Source: Bacteroidales bacterium
GTDB lineage: Bacteria > Bacteroidota > Bacteroidia > Bacteroidales > GCA-2748055
Assembly: GCA_021740585.1 (NCBI GenBank)
Contig: JAIOZM010000012.1
Location: 1-64,000 of the forward strand
Reading direction: 5' to 3'
DNA: 64,000 nucleotides
Position numbers and translations under genes: made by a program. Below the pieces are notes generated by a model that saw only the letters and a program-made list of their open reading frames with translations, ran no database searches and had not been told where the DNA came from. Of this stretch, positions 1 through 9,982 are shown in pieces; the first letter of the stretch is position 1; each line of letters opens with the position of its first letter.

Positions 1-3000
1 ATAAGCTTGTCTTCGGGATATTCAAATTCATATTTGTTTGCAAGTTCTTTCAGAATATCGTAAAATGCCTTCTCTTCAAAATCAATTCCCATATCCTTAA
101 ACGATTCTTTTTCTTTTTTAAGCAGGTTGTACAAATCAATAATTTCGTCGGCGAAATCATCCATTACTTCGCTTCTAAGCACGTCTGCTTTTCTTTCATT
201 ATACCTGTCAACCAAGGCTTTCATTTTCTTTGAAAAATTTACGCCCTTTGTTTTATTAACTTTTTTGAAGTCTTCAATGGCTTTTGCCAGCAATTTTTGG
301 AGTAGTTTTATTTTTGTGTTTGGAAGCTTTATTTTGTTGATTTTGTTCAGGTAATTGTCATCGAAAATATCTATTTCTGATTTGCTGTCATCTCCAAGTT
401 TAAGAATTTCTTCAACACCCTCGCTTTTCAAGGCTTCTGTAATCATGTCCCGCACTTTTGCATTCATTTGTGCAATATCCGGTGCTGAACCTTTGGTAAG
501 TTTAAATACAATTGATCTAACTGCAAGATAGAAATGTATATAATCCTTTAGCTGATGCGAAATATTCTCGCTTCCGGAACAAATATCGTATGCAGCTTTC
601 ATTCTTTTGGTCAGATACATGAACCGTTTTTCCAATTCATTTGTTTTCTGTGCAAATTCCGCAGCCATGTTCAGCGTATTCAACTGCTCAATGGCAGAAC
701 CATTGAAATATTTTGAAGAATCAAATTTGCTGAAAATCTTTGCCAGTAAATCCAAGTGATCTTTTACAACCACAACCGACTGTTCAATATCTTCGAAATT
801 CTGACTGTCAACTTTATTATATTGTGCCAAAGCAATATTCATTTGCTTTTTTATTCCAATATAATCTACAACCAATCCTTTTTCTTTATCCCCAAACTTT
901 CTGTTTACTCTTGAAATGGTTTGTATCAGGTTATGACGTTGTATAGGTTTATCAATATACATTGTATCAAGAAATGGCACATCAAAACCGGTAAGCCACA
1001 TATCAACTACAATTGCAATCTTGAAATTTGATTTTTCGTTCTTAAATTGCCTGTCCAGTTCTTTCCGGTATTCATTTGTACCAAGCATATTCCATAATTC
1101 CTTAGTATCATCTTTGCCACGGGTCATAATCATTTTAATTCTCTCCATTGGCTTGATATCCTTTTTCTCTTTTTCAGTCAGGTCTGCTCCGTCTTCACAT
1201 GCTTTTACTTCATTCCATTCCGGTCTAAGTGCAATAATCTCTTTGATTAATTCGTAAGCAATAGGTCTGCTACTGCATACAATTAATGCCTTTCCTTTAA
1301 TGCTAGAACCTTCTTTGATTCTGTTTTCATAATGCACCACAAGGTCGGCAGCCAGCGATTTTAATCTGTCAGGATCTCCAAGAATAACCCCCATGTTTGA
1401 AACCGCCTTTTTACTCTCCTCAATTTGATATTCATTGGTTCCCTGCTCGGCACATTTCTCGTAATACTTTTCAATTTCTTGTAATTTGCTGTTATCCAGA
1501 ACAATTTTTGCAGCACGTCCCTCATATACAATTCGTACAGTAATTTCATCTTTTACAGACTCTGTCATTGTATATGCGTCAACCACATCACCAAAAACAT
1601 CAAGTGTCGCATCTACAGGCGTTCCGGTAAAACCTACATAAGTAGCATTGGGTAATGAGTCGTGCAGGTATTTTGCAAATCCATACGTTTTTGTAACTCC
1701 TTTGTCCGTTATTCTTATTTTTTGGTCAAGATTAGTCTGACTTCTATGAGCTTCATCCGAGATGCAAATTATATTTGTTCTTTCGGTAAGCAAATCGGTA
1801 TCTTCTGTAAACTTATGAATGGTTGTAAGGAAAACGCCTCCGCTTTTTCTTCCCTGAAGCAAATCTTTCAATTCCCGTCTGCTTTCAACGCTGATTATAT
1901 TGTTGTCGCCAATAAATCCCTTCGCATTGGTAAACTGTGCAGATAACTGGTCATCAAGATCGGTTCTGTCTGTTATCAGAACAATAGTTGGACTGGAGAA
2001 ATAAACCGATTTCATAATTAATCTTGAAAGGAAAAGCATGGTAAAACTTTTTCCGCATCCGGTTGCTCCGAAATAGGTTCCTCCTTTACCGTCTCCATCG
2101 GGTTTCTGATGAATTTTTATACTTTCAAATAATTTTCGGGCTGCATAATACTGTGGATATCGGCATACAATTTTTTCATCTTTTGAGGTTGTGTCGGGCA
2201 GATAAACAAAATTATGAATGATATCGCACAAACGGCTTTTCTGGAACATTCCCTGAATCATGCTGTAAAGTGAATCAATACCGTCCACTTCATTTTCCAT
2301 TCCGGCAATCCTACGCCAAGCATAGAAGAATTCATAAGGTGCGAAAAATGAACCTGCTTTATTGTTCACGCCATCACTTATAACACAAAAAGCATTGTAT
2401 TTGAATAATTCAGGAATATCACGCTTATACCTTGTTGTTAATTGAACATAGGCATCATGTATTGTTGCTTCTTCTCTTACTGCACTTTTAAATTCAATAA
2501 CAACTACCGGAATACCATTTATATAAACAATAACATCAGGGATTCGTTTCTCATAGCCATATATTTCAAGCTGATTAACAACTTTGTAAATATTCTTTAC
2601 GTCTTTTTTTCCATATTCTACTTCAGGATCTGCGGCAATCAAAAGATCATTATTTGCTGAATCAACAATCCCGATTTCTGGTTCTATTGAATAATCAATT
2701 AGATGAATATAAGTCTTTTTTACTGCGGTCTTCTCTTTTAAAAATAAAGCCATCAGACAATCGCTTCATTATGTTCTTGTTGCTTTCGTACAAGTCGGAA
2801 GCAGGATAAGTTTTTAAATCCCTGATAATTGAATCTATTTCAGAGCTTGTAATTTTTTCGTCTTCATATTTTTCTTTTAAGAAAGCATTCAAGTCCTCAA
2901 CTATTAATACTTCATCAGGTTCTCTTTTTAAGTTTTTACCCGAAACATACTCAAAACCCTCTTCACCAAGAAGTTCAATAAATGCCTTTTCTAATTTTTC

Positions 3001-3027
3001 TTCTGTGAAACTCATTTTATAATTCAA
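1..3027 (-). CDS. hsdR: Type I restriction enzyme R subunit (HsdR), incomplete at window left edge; apparent frameshift near 2700-2735
   Basis: N-terminal ORF 2695..3027 (MSFTEEKLEKAFIELLGEEGFEYV...FKREDRSKKDLY) continues in another frame as YIHLIDYSIEPEIGIVDSANNDLL... . That frame stays open to base 1 and carries Walker A GATGCGKS and DEAH (ISDEAHRSQ) motifs. Confidence 0.93.
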
Positions 3028-3460
3028 TTAGTATTATCCATCTGCCTCTCGTTTTTCCTTCTCGCTTTATTATTTCTTTATTTTTTAATGCATCTGTATG
3101 ACCTTGTACAGCAGATTCATTGATCTGAAGTATTTCAGCTATTCTTTTCCTAGATACTTTAGGATTATCTGCAATTATCTCCAGAACTTCTTTTTGTCTT
3201 TCAGTTAAATCTTCTATTTGACCACCTATTTGACCACCTATTTGACCACCTTCATCATTACTTTGAGCAAGTTTATGAAGAGCAACCATAAAACCACCTT
3301 CTTTTTCACTTATAGTTGGTTCAGGCAGACCATGTTCTTCACATGAATTATATATTTTAAGCGTACCACGACCCCAGGCATCAATATATCCTGCCATAAA
3401 ACAAGCTTTGGCTATTTTTGGATTGCTTTGCTTGTATTCTATGTTTTGTTGTTCGGGCAT
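3017..3460 (-). CDS. AlbA_2/RecG-like ATP-binding-domain protein, internally deleted (12-aa N-terminus joined to the C-terminal part plus wHTH)
   Basis: MPEQQNIEYKQS joined directly to NPKIAKACFMAGYIDAWGRGTLKI, which is normally several hundred residues downstream; GGQI repeat linker and C-terminal wHTH. Confidence 0.75.
   Translation of the reverse strand: MPEQQNIEYKQSNPKIAKACFMAGYIDAWGRGTLKIYNSCEEHGLPEPTISEKEGGFMVALHKLAQSNDEGGQIGGQIGGQIEDLTERQKEVLEIIADNPKVSRKRIAEILQINESAVQGHTDALKNKEIIKREGKTRGRWIILIEL
3222..3258. repeat. 12-bp tandem repeat (about 3 copies) encoding GGQI
   Basis: tatttgaccacc repeated in tandem; encodes GGQIGGQIGGQI on the minus strand. Confidence 0.8.
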
Positions 3461-3476
3461 AATTTAATCTGCAAAT

Positions 3477-4493
3477 TTATTTTTCAGTTCTTTTACTTTT
3501 TAAGGCTTTAACCGCTTTATCAAAATCTGATTCAATTTTTTGTGTTTTATTAAACTTATCGTACTCTGCAAAAGCTTTTTCTTCGGCTTGTTTTGCTGAA
3601 ATTGAACCCTTTCCTTCCAGTATTTTATATTCATTAAACTCCAAAAACTTATTCACACTCATTGCAAATTGCTCCATTGTAAAAGTGTTTCGAGTTTCAA
3701 TAATTCTTTCAATGTAATCGAAGAAAGCTCCAATTGTGCGTTCAAGGCTTTTGATTTCGTTTTCGCTTAAATAGTTTTTTGCAATTTTACTGTCCGACTT
3801 TAAAATTCTTCCTTCAGGTGCATTTTTCCATGTTTGCAAGCCCATAAACTCTTTTTGTGCATCGGCTGTATTGTAAATTATTTCGGCTGCGGTTTGTCCG
3901 TTTATTGCAAAATGAAATTTGTTTTGTATTGAAGCATAAAATTCCTGGGTAATATCTGATTTGGGGTCGTAGTCAATGCTGCATTCGGCAAAAATATCTG
4001 TAATTTGTTGGTATATTCTTCGCTCACTTGATCGTATGGAACGAACTCTCTCTAAGAGTTCACGAAAATAATCTTTCCCAAAATACCTGCCATTTTTCAA
4101 TCGCTCATCATCTAAAATAAATCCCTTTACAATATATTCTTTTAAAGTATTGGTAGCCCAAATACGAAACTGAGTTGCCTGACGGCTATTTACACGATAA
4201 CCCACCGAAATAATTGCATCAAGATTATAATATTGAACCTGATAAACTTTGCCATCATCGGCAGTTGTTTCCAAAATGGAAATAACTGAATTTTCGTGCA
4301 ACTCTCCGCTTTCAAAAATATTTTTTAAATGTTTGCTAATGGCAGGAACCTGTACGCCAAATAAAGCAGAAATGGCTTTTTGTGTAAGCCAAACTGTTTC
4401 TTCGTTCAATATTACTTCTACCTTAACCTTTCCGTTGGGAGAAGTGTATAGCAGAAAATCTGTAAATCCATCTTTTATACTGAGTTTTTTCAT
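3477..4493 (-). CDS. rhuM: RhuM-family protein (virulence RhuM-like, commonly found in type I RM loci)
   Basis: VWLTQKAISALFGVQVPAISKHLKNIFESGEL...YNLDAIISVGYRVNSRQATQFRIWATNTLKEYIVKGF signature. Confidence 0.9.
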   Translation of the reverse strand: MKKLSIKDGFTDFLLYTSPNGKVKVEVILNEETVWLTQKAISALFGVQVPAISKHLKNIFESGELHENSVISILETTADDGKVYQVQYYNLDAIISVGYRVNSRQATQFRIWATNTLKEYIVKGFILDDERLKNGRYFGKDYFRELLERVRSIRSSERRIYQQITDIFAECSIDYDPKSDITQEFYASIQNKFHFAINGQTAAEIIYNTADAQKEFMGLQTWKNAPEGRILKSDSKIAKNYLSENEIKSLERTIGAFFDYIERIIETRNTFTMEQFAMSVNKFLEFNEYKILEGKGSISAKQAEEKAFAEYDKFNKTQKIESDFDKAVKALKSKRTEK

Positions 4494-4505
4494 ACTTCTA
4501 ATTTT

Positions 4506-4742
4506 CTAATTTTGCCAATTTTCTAAACACGATTTCTTGATTACGGGATTGACAAGATTTTTATTATACACCCTTGTAAAATCCAAACTCTTTCCGCCGA
4601 AGGTTATTAGTAAACCTTTAGCAATTCCATACGATTCACAAAAATATATAATCCCTCCAATGGCATTGGCAAAACCACACACCCATTTCAGATAATCGTC
4701 GTGCCAGCTTTGCTTGTATTCTATGTTTTGTTGCTCAGGCAT
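4506..4742 (-). pseudogene. Chimeric fragment: AlbA_2 N-terminus joined to a GxxExxY-type C-terminal tail
   Basis: MPEQQNIEYKQSWHDDYLKWVCGFANAIGG (AlbA_2 start), then YFCESYGIAKGLLITFGGKSLDFTRVYNKNL (resembles the C-terminus of GxxExxY proteins); only 78 aa. Confidence 0.6.
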
Positions 4743-4761
4743 AGTTTCTTTTTTAATTCTG

Positions 4762-6714
4762 TCAACTACTTATGATTAATTCTTCTGTAATTTCTTGAGG
4801 CGAATTCTTTGATTTTTTGGCTTGAATTTGAAGTTTTTCTTTTAGATATTTCATTTTTGTTCCCCATTCAACTTCCAATATATCTGACCATTTGCGAACA
4901 TATATTTTAAATTTGCCATCTTTAATATTATAACAAAGGCCTCTATCTTTTTGACCATGATTTTTTGCCGAGTCTATTTTGTCTTCAATATGACTATCAT
5001 AATCTTTGCCAACAAGATAAAATTCCCAATACTGATTTTCTCCGTTACATAAGGATTCTTTTCTTATTGATTCCATATTGCTTTCGATTTGATCATATTG
5101 TGTTTTACCCAGCTTTTTTGATGCACGTTTTAATTCAATTATTACATTTAACTGCTTTGCTTCACCAATTGATTCCGTTTTAGTTAAAAATAAATCTACC
5201 TCTCCAGTTGGGCTTCCAAGCAATTCAGGGTCTTCAATTTTAAGAACTTCCTTAGCATATTTTAAAAGCACATTTTTTAAAGCTCCTTCTGTAGAGCTAA
5301 ATAACCTAAATTGCTCTCCAAAAAGCCAGAAATTTTCATCCAAAATTTTTTGTAAATGCTTAATTTCAAGTGTTTCTTTTTCATGTTCTGATATAAGAAA
5401 CTTTAATTTATCAATTACATCAAGCCTGTGGTCAATTTCTTTAATAGTTTTAATAATATTCGATAGTGATGTTCTCTTTAAAATCCCAAGCAAATCTTCC
5501 TTTTCTTCTTCAGAGAGTTCTTGTAATTGTTCTAATATAGTTTTGATTAAAATATCATCCTGAGTTGAAAGTAACCCAGCAAAAGTGGCACAGATGAATT
5601 TTTTTTCAGGTTTACTTTTCCCCACAAAAAGCGATGGGGCAATTGTGTATATCGTTTTTAACAATTCACCATAAGATTCTTCATCATAAATTCCAAACGT
5701 AGATAATTCTGGTAATATATCTTCTTCTTTAAGCTCCTCAAGTATACTATCAGACTGAATTATAAGATAAGGCTTTCTTAACTTTACTAATTCTTCTTTT
5801 AAAAATCTAATAACTTGCCTTTTAATACGAATAATTTTTTTATCATCAAAAGATAAACTAGTTTGTGGATTATCCTCTTCATCCTCAATAGCATCATTAC
5901 CAGAGATAAACAAAGAAGATTTAATGTAAACAGAATGCCAAAAATCATCACTTTTCTTGTTTAAACCTGTATTGTGTTTTGAAATTTCAAAGCTTGAGTC
6001 ATTCAAAAAATAAAACTTAGAATACTCCGAAGGCTTTTCTTTCCATAAAATAATTCTTGCAATAAAATCTTTATCAAGTTTATCTTTAATTTTCTCAGGA
6101 AAAGATTCAGCATTGTATTCCTTTGAATCTTTTATATATTCATCAATGTTTAATTCTACACCATTTATTAAAATCTTGTATTGTTCATTTTCAAGCAAAA
6201 ACCAACCAAACTCCATTACAAGTTGCTGATGTAAGCTAACTGATAATAGAATATTAGAAAAGCCATCGTAAATTCCCTCAAAATTAATTTCAGTACCACT
6301 TTGAATAATATCTGTGGATTCTTTTTTTATTTCAGTATTATGCTGAAGTGTTAACTTCCTCCCATTACTAAAAGCATGAAGTTTTTCTGATATCCAAATA
6401 AATGCGTATCTACCTCTTCCAAATTGCCCTTTAGGAATTGTATTATTTGCTGTTGGTTTTTTTGTTGACGACATAAAGTTATTAGTAGTAGCATCATCAT
6501 CAAAATCCCAACCTGTTCCATTATCTATTAACTTAACATTTTTAACACATCCGAAACCTTCCTCAGGTATTTCAAAATTAATTTTAACTTCTGTAGCTCT
6601 GGCATCAAAAGAATTCCATATATATTCAAAGAGACAATCAAAAGGCTTGTCTTTATAAGACTTTAGCTCCGTTCTTATTGATTGCTCATTGATTTTTAAA
6701 TTTGTATTGCTCAT
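4762..6714 (-). CDS. GHKL (MutL/MORC-like) ATPase fused to a C-terminal PD-(D/E)XK (Shedu/DUF4263-like) nuclease domain
   Basis: N-box LFEYIWNSFDARA, DNGTG (LIDNGTGWDFDD), G2 KGQFGRGRYAF; C-terminal EVDLFL...NVIIELKR (D...ExK) after LQKILDENFWLFGEQF. Confidence 0.8.
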   Translation of the reverse strand: MSNTNLKINEQSIRTELKSYKDKPFDCLFEYIWNSFDARATEVKINFEIPEEGFGCVKNVKLIDNGTGWDFDDDATTNNFMSSTKKPTANNTIPKGQFGRGRYAFIWISEKLHAFSNGRKLTLQHNTEIKKESTDIIQSGTEINFEGIYDGFSNILLSVSLHQQLVMEFGWFLLENEQYKILINGVELNIDEYIKDSKEYNAESFPEKIKDKLDKDFIARIILWKEKPSEYSKFYFLNDSSFEISKHNTGLNKKSDDFWHSVYIKSSLFISGNDAIEDEEDNPQTSLSFDDKKIIRIKRQVIRFLKEELVKLRKPYLIIQSDSILEELKEEDILPELSTFGIYDEESYGELLKTIYTIAPSLFVGKSKPEKKFICATFAGLLSTQDDILIKTILEQLQELSEEEKEDLLGILKRTSLSNIIKTIKEIDHRLDVIDKLKFLISEHEKETLEIKHLQKILDENFWLFGEQFRLFSSTEGALKNVLLKYAKEVLKIEDPELLGSPTGEVDLFLTKTESIGEAKQLNVIIELKRASKKLGKTQYDQIESNMESIRKESLCNGENQYWEFYLVGKDYDSHIEDKIDSAKNHGQKDRGLCYNIKDGKFKIYVRKWSDILEVEWGTKMKYLKEKLQIQAKKSKNSPQEITEELIISS

Positions 6715-6718
6715 TTTA

Positions 6719-7870
6719 CTAATTATTTACTGTTGCCAATTTCGAAAGAAGCAAGTCTTTCAGTTCTGATAATTTTTGGTTTTCTTGTTGTTTATTTTCT
6801 ATCAAATCAAAAAATGGTTCAATAATACTATTGAACTCTAAAATTTTTGATTCATCAGGCTTGTCAATTTCATAAGATGTTAAAAGTGTCGCATTTGCTT
6901 GTGGTTGTGCAGAGCCTTCAGCATTTGATAAAATAAATTCTCGATAAGCCTGACTATCTACTGTAAGACCCAAAAAAAGATTCCACTTTAATTCATTAGG
7001 GATAAGTCTAACAAGAAAGGACGCAAAAACACAATCTGGAAAATGTTTATGTAATCGTTTCCCGTAACCTGCTGTTGCACCTGTCCTTGCAACTACAATA
7101 TCACCAGGCTTTAGTTTGTACTTTTCAAAATCACTTTCTGAAATTTTACAATATGGTACATTTGTCCAATCTATTTGATTTTGGGCAATATCTGTAATTC
7201 TTAAAAATTTTGGTCCAATGATTTCAGTTGATGCTGTTTCAGTATATCCATATTGAGTTTGAACCAATTCATTGAGTTTAATTTTCTCAAAGTTTTCACC
7301 AATCCCTTCAACAAACCACTCCCTATAAACCGCCTGTGCCGTTTCTTCAAGCTTTTGTATCAGTTTTTCGTTAAGCTTTATGCGGTTTTGAATGGTATTG
7401 TATTCGGCAACAATTTCTTTTTGTTTGGTGATTGTGGGGACGGGGAGTAATGTATTGCACATCTCTTCCCATGAAAATATTTCTCTTGCACTTCCATGAC
7501 TCATAAATCTTGCATATCGGTCAAATTCAGGTCTTCTGAACCACATCATTAGATATTCCGGTAGCAATTTCTCTTTATCATTAACTTTAAAAGGAAAATA
7601 AGCTTGTGAAATTAAAGCTTCATCGTAATCATCAAATAATGCAATAGTAATTTTATCTCCATTCCTTGATGTCACAGGACCATAAGCAAACTGCTCTCGT
7701 TTTATAATTCTATAGGTTGACATATCGGTTCCTATAGTATTGGCAATAGAAGGGATAAAAACCTTGTTGATGCTTAATCCCATTAAAGGAATTTCTCTTA
7801 AATCTTTATTCCTTTCTTCAATCGGATGTATGTAATCTCCTAGTCTTTTATAATTCGATTGCATACCCAA
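6719..7870 (-). CDS. hsdS: Type I restriction-modification specificity subunit S
   Basis: Two TRD-like halves separated by a conserved helix (KEIVAEYNTIQNRIKLNEKLIQKLEETAQAVYREWFVE); directly downstream of hsdM with 23-bp overlap. Confidence 0.95.
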   Translation of the reverse strand: MGMQSNYKRLGDYIHPIEERNKDLREIPLMGLSINKVFIPSIANTIGTDMSTYRIIKREQFAYGPVTSRNGDKITIALFDDYDEALISQAYFPFKVNDKEKLLPEYLMMWFRRPEFDRYARFMSHGSAREIFSWEEMCNTLLPVPTITKQKEIVAEYNTIQNRIKLNEKLIQKLEETAQAVYREWFVEGIGENFEKIKLNELVQTQYGYTETASTEIIGPKFLRITDIAQNQIDWTNVPYCKISESDFEKYKLKPGDIVVARTGATAGYGKRLHKHFPDCVFASFLVRLIPNELKWNLFLGLTVDSQAYREFILSNAEGSAQPQANATLLTSYEIDKPDESKILEFNSIIEPFFDLIENKQQENQKLSELKDLLLSKLATVNN

Positions 7871-9404
7871 GATCTTTAAATACAGTTAACAAATCCTTTT
7901 TGCTTTGTTCTTCAGCTTTAAGTAAGTCTGAAAATTCTGTTTGCAAAGCTTTCATCTTATTATCAAAATCCATGTATTCATCACGGTTTACAAACTCAAT
8001 AAACTTGCTTGGAACCAAAGAATAATCCTTTTTTTTCAATTCTTCTATTGATGCAGAATAACAAAACTCAGGAACATTTTCAATCTCTTGTGTTTGCCAT
8101 TTATGAAAAACATTTGTTACCTTCTGAATATCATCATCTGAGAATTGCACATATTTTTTTTCGTATGGTATGCCTATCTGACGTAAATCCATAAACAGAA
8201 TTTCATTTTCTCTGTTTCTGAAATTTCTCGTTTTTTCTCCAATCTTTTGAATTCTTTCCTTTTTATTTTTGTTGATTATCCAAAGTGTAACACTAATATC
8301 GGTAGTGTAAAACAAATTTCTTGGCAAAACCAAAACAGCTTCAACCAAACGGTTTTCAATCATTTTTTTGCGAATTTCGTATTCAGTACCGCCACCTGAT
8401 AATGCACCATTTGCAAGAATAAAGCCCGCTGTTCCGTTTTCGGAAAGTTTGGAAGCCATGTGTAAAATCCAGCCATAGTTGGCATTGCTTGTGGGAGGTA
8501 CTTCGTATCCATTCCAACGTGGATCATCTGTAAGCTCATCGCTTGCACGCCAGTCTTTCTGGTTAAATGGCGGATTAGCCATAATAAAGTCGGCTTTCAG
8601 GTCAGGGTGTTGGTCTTTGCTGAAAGTATTTGCCGGAACTTCGCCCAGATTGGCAGAAATACCACGAATGGCAAGGTTCATTTTAGCCAGTTTGTAGGTG
8701 GTAGAAGTATATTCCTGTCCATAAATGGAAATATTCTTCGTATTACCCTGGTGGTTTTGCACAAATTTTAATGACTGAACAAACATACCACCGGAACCAC
8801 AGCAAGGGTCATAAATAACGCCCTGATAAGGTTCAATCATTTCGGCAATCAGGTTAACAATGGTTTTTGGTGTATAGAATTCTCCTTTGCCTTTTCCTTC
8901 GGCTAAAGCAAATTTACTGAGAAAATATTCGTAAACCCTGCCAACAATATCGTTTTCCTTGTCTTGCAAGGTATCAATATTGTTAATGGTATCAATTAAT
9001 GCAGAGAGTTTACTGGCATCGAGTCCCAAACGTGAAAAATAATTATCGGGCAATGCTCCTTTAAGAGCTTTGTTGTTTTTTTCAATGGTCGAAAGGGCAG
9101 TATCAATTTTCAAGGCAATGTCGTCCTGCTTTGCATGCTTTTTTATGTACGACCAGCGAGATTCTTCAGGCAAATAAAAAACGTTTTTCATGGTATAAAA
9201 TTCAACCATTTCAATGTATTTTTCTTTGCCTTCTGCCTTAAGCTCTGTTTTGCGTTCTTCAAATTTATCGCTGGTAAATTTCAGAAATATCAAGCTAAGA
9301 ACTACATGCTTGTACTCCGACGGTTCAACTGAGCCTCTCAGTTTATTTGCACTTTCCCAAAGAGCTACTTCAATTGGTTTTTCTTTAACTTCTTTCTTTG
9401 CCAT
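7848..9404 (-). CDS. hsdM: Type I restriction-modification methyltransferase subunit M
   Basis: FYTPKTIVNLIAEMIEPYQGVIYDPCCGSGGMFVQ and NPPFNQKDW motifs. Confidence 0.97.
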   Translation of the reverse strand: MAKKEVKEKPIEVALWESANKLRGSVEPSEYKHVVLSLIFLKFTSDKFEERKTELKAEGKEKYIEMVEFYTMKNVFYLPEESRWSYIKKHAKQDDIALKIDTALSTIEKNNKALKGALPDNYFSRLGLDASKLSALIDTINNIDTLQDKENDIVGRVYEYFLSKFALAEGKGKGEFYTPKTIVNLIAEMIEPYQGVIYDPCCGSGGMFVQSLKFVQNHQGNTKNISIYGQEYTSTTYKLAKMNLAIRGISANLGEVPANTFSKDQHPDLKADFIMANPPFNQKDWRASDELTDDPRWNGYEVPPTSNANYGWILHMASKLSENGTAGFILANGALSGGGTEYEIRKKMIENRLVEAVLVLPRNLFYTTDISVTLWIINKNKKERIQKIGEKTRNFRNRENEILFMDLRQIGIPYEKKYVQFSDDDIQKVTNVFHKWQTQEIENVPEFCYSASIEELKKKDYSLVPSKFIEFVNRDEYMDFDNKMKALQTEFSDLLKAEEQSKKDLLTVFKDLGYAIEL

Positions 9405-9412
9405 TTTTAAAT

Positions 9413-9982
9413 CTATGCTGCATTTAATAATACAATAATTTCAATACCACCAAGTAATGCTACCATCTTCATATTTTCAGTATCAGAAACTGCCAATTCA
9501 TGACTTTCTTCGTTTCTAAATAAATGCAGAATACAAGCGGCATTATACAATTTATCATTAAACAAACTCATTTCTTTTGCATACTCAATTAAAGGTTTTA
9601 ATGTTATTCTTTTGAGTTTAGCAAAACGAGGTTCGCTTTGATACTTTTCTTTTAAAAGATTTTCGATGATTTTTGCAAGATCTCTTATTGCTTTAATATC
9701 CTTGCCTTCTTGGATTTGTTCGAGTACATCTCTAAGCTCAATTGATACTTTAGGATGCTTGGATTTATATTCTTCTATTAAAGCCAACAACTGTCTTTTT
9801 ACTTCAGGAGTAATTTCTTTATTGATGTTTAAATTCTCTTTCAATAAGTTCAGTTTGTCATTCTGTAAGTCGGTATTTTTTAATAATAGTTTTTTGTTCC
9901 TTTCTCTTTCATCAAAAAACAGGTAAATAAAAACACCTGCCGTAATAACTAATGCTCCAATAAGGACATCTTTTCCTTTCAT
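9413..9982 (-). CDS. Membrane-anchored DUF4145-like/HEPN-like small protein preceding hsdM
   Basis: N-terminal TM (DVLIGALVITAGVFIYLFF), coiled coil, then C-terminal LAKIIENLLKEKY...LYNAACILHLFRNEESHE (DUF4145-like). Confidence 0.55.
   Translation of the reverse strand: MKGKDVLIGALVITAGVFIYLFFDERERNKKLLLKNTDLQNDKLNLLKENLNINKEITPEVKRQLLALIEEYKSKHPKVSIELRDVLEQIQEGKDIKAIRDLAKIIENLLKEKYQSEPRFAKLKRITLKPLIEYAKEMSLFNDKLYNAACILHLFRNEESHELAVSDTENMKMVALLGGIEIIVLLNAA

Noticed and set aside
127-1257. Plus-strand ORFs at 127, 740 and 1021
   Set aside because: All antisense to the continuous HsdR frame on the minus strand.
3222-3258. Tandem 12-bp repeat as a possible CRISPR or iteron
   Set aside because: In-frame coding repeat (GGQI) without spacers. 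No CRISPR array was seen anywhere in the window.
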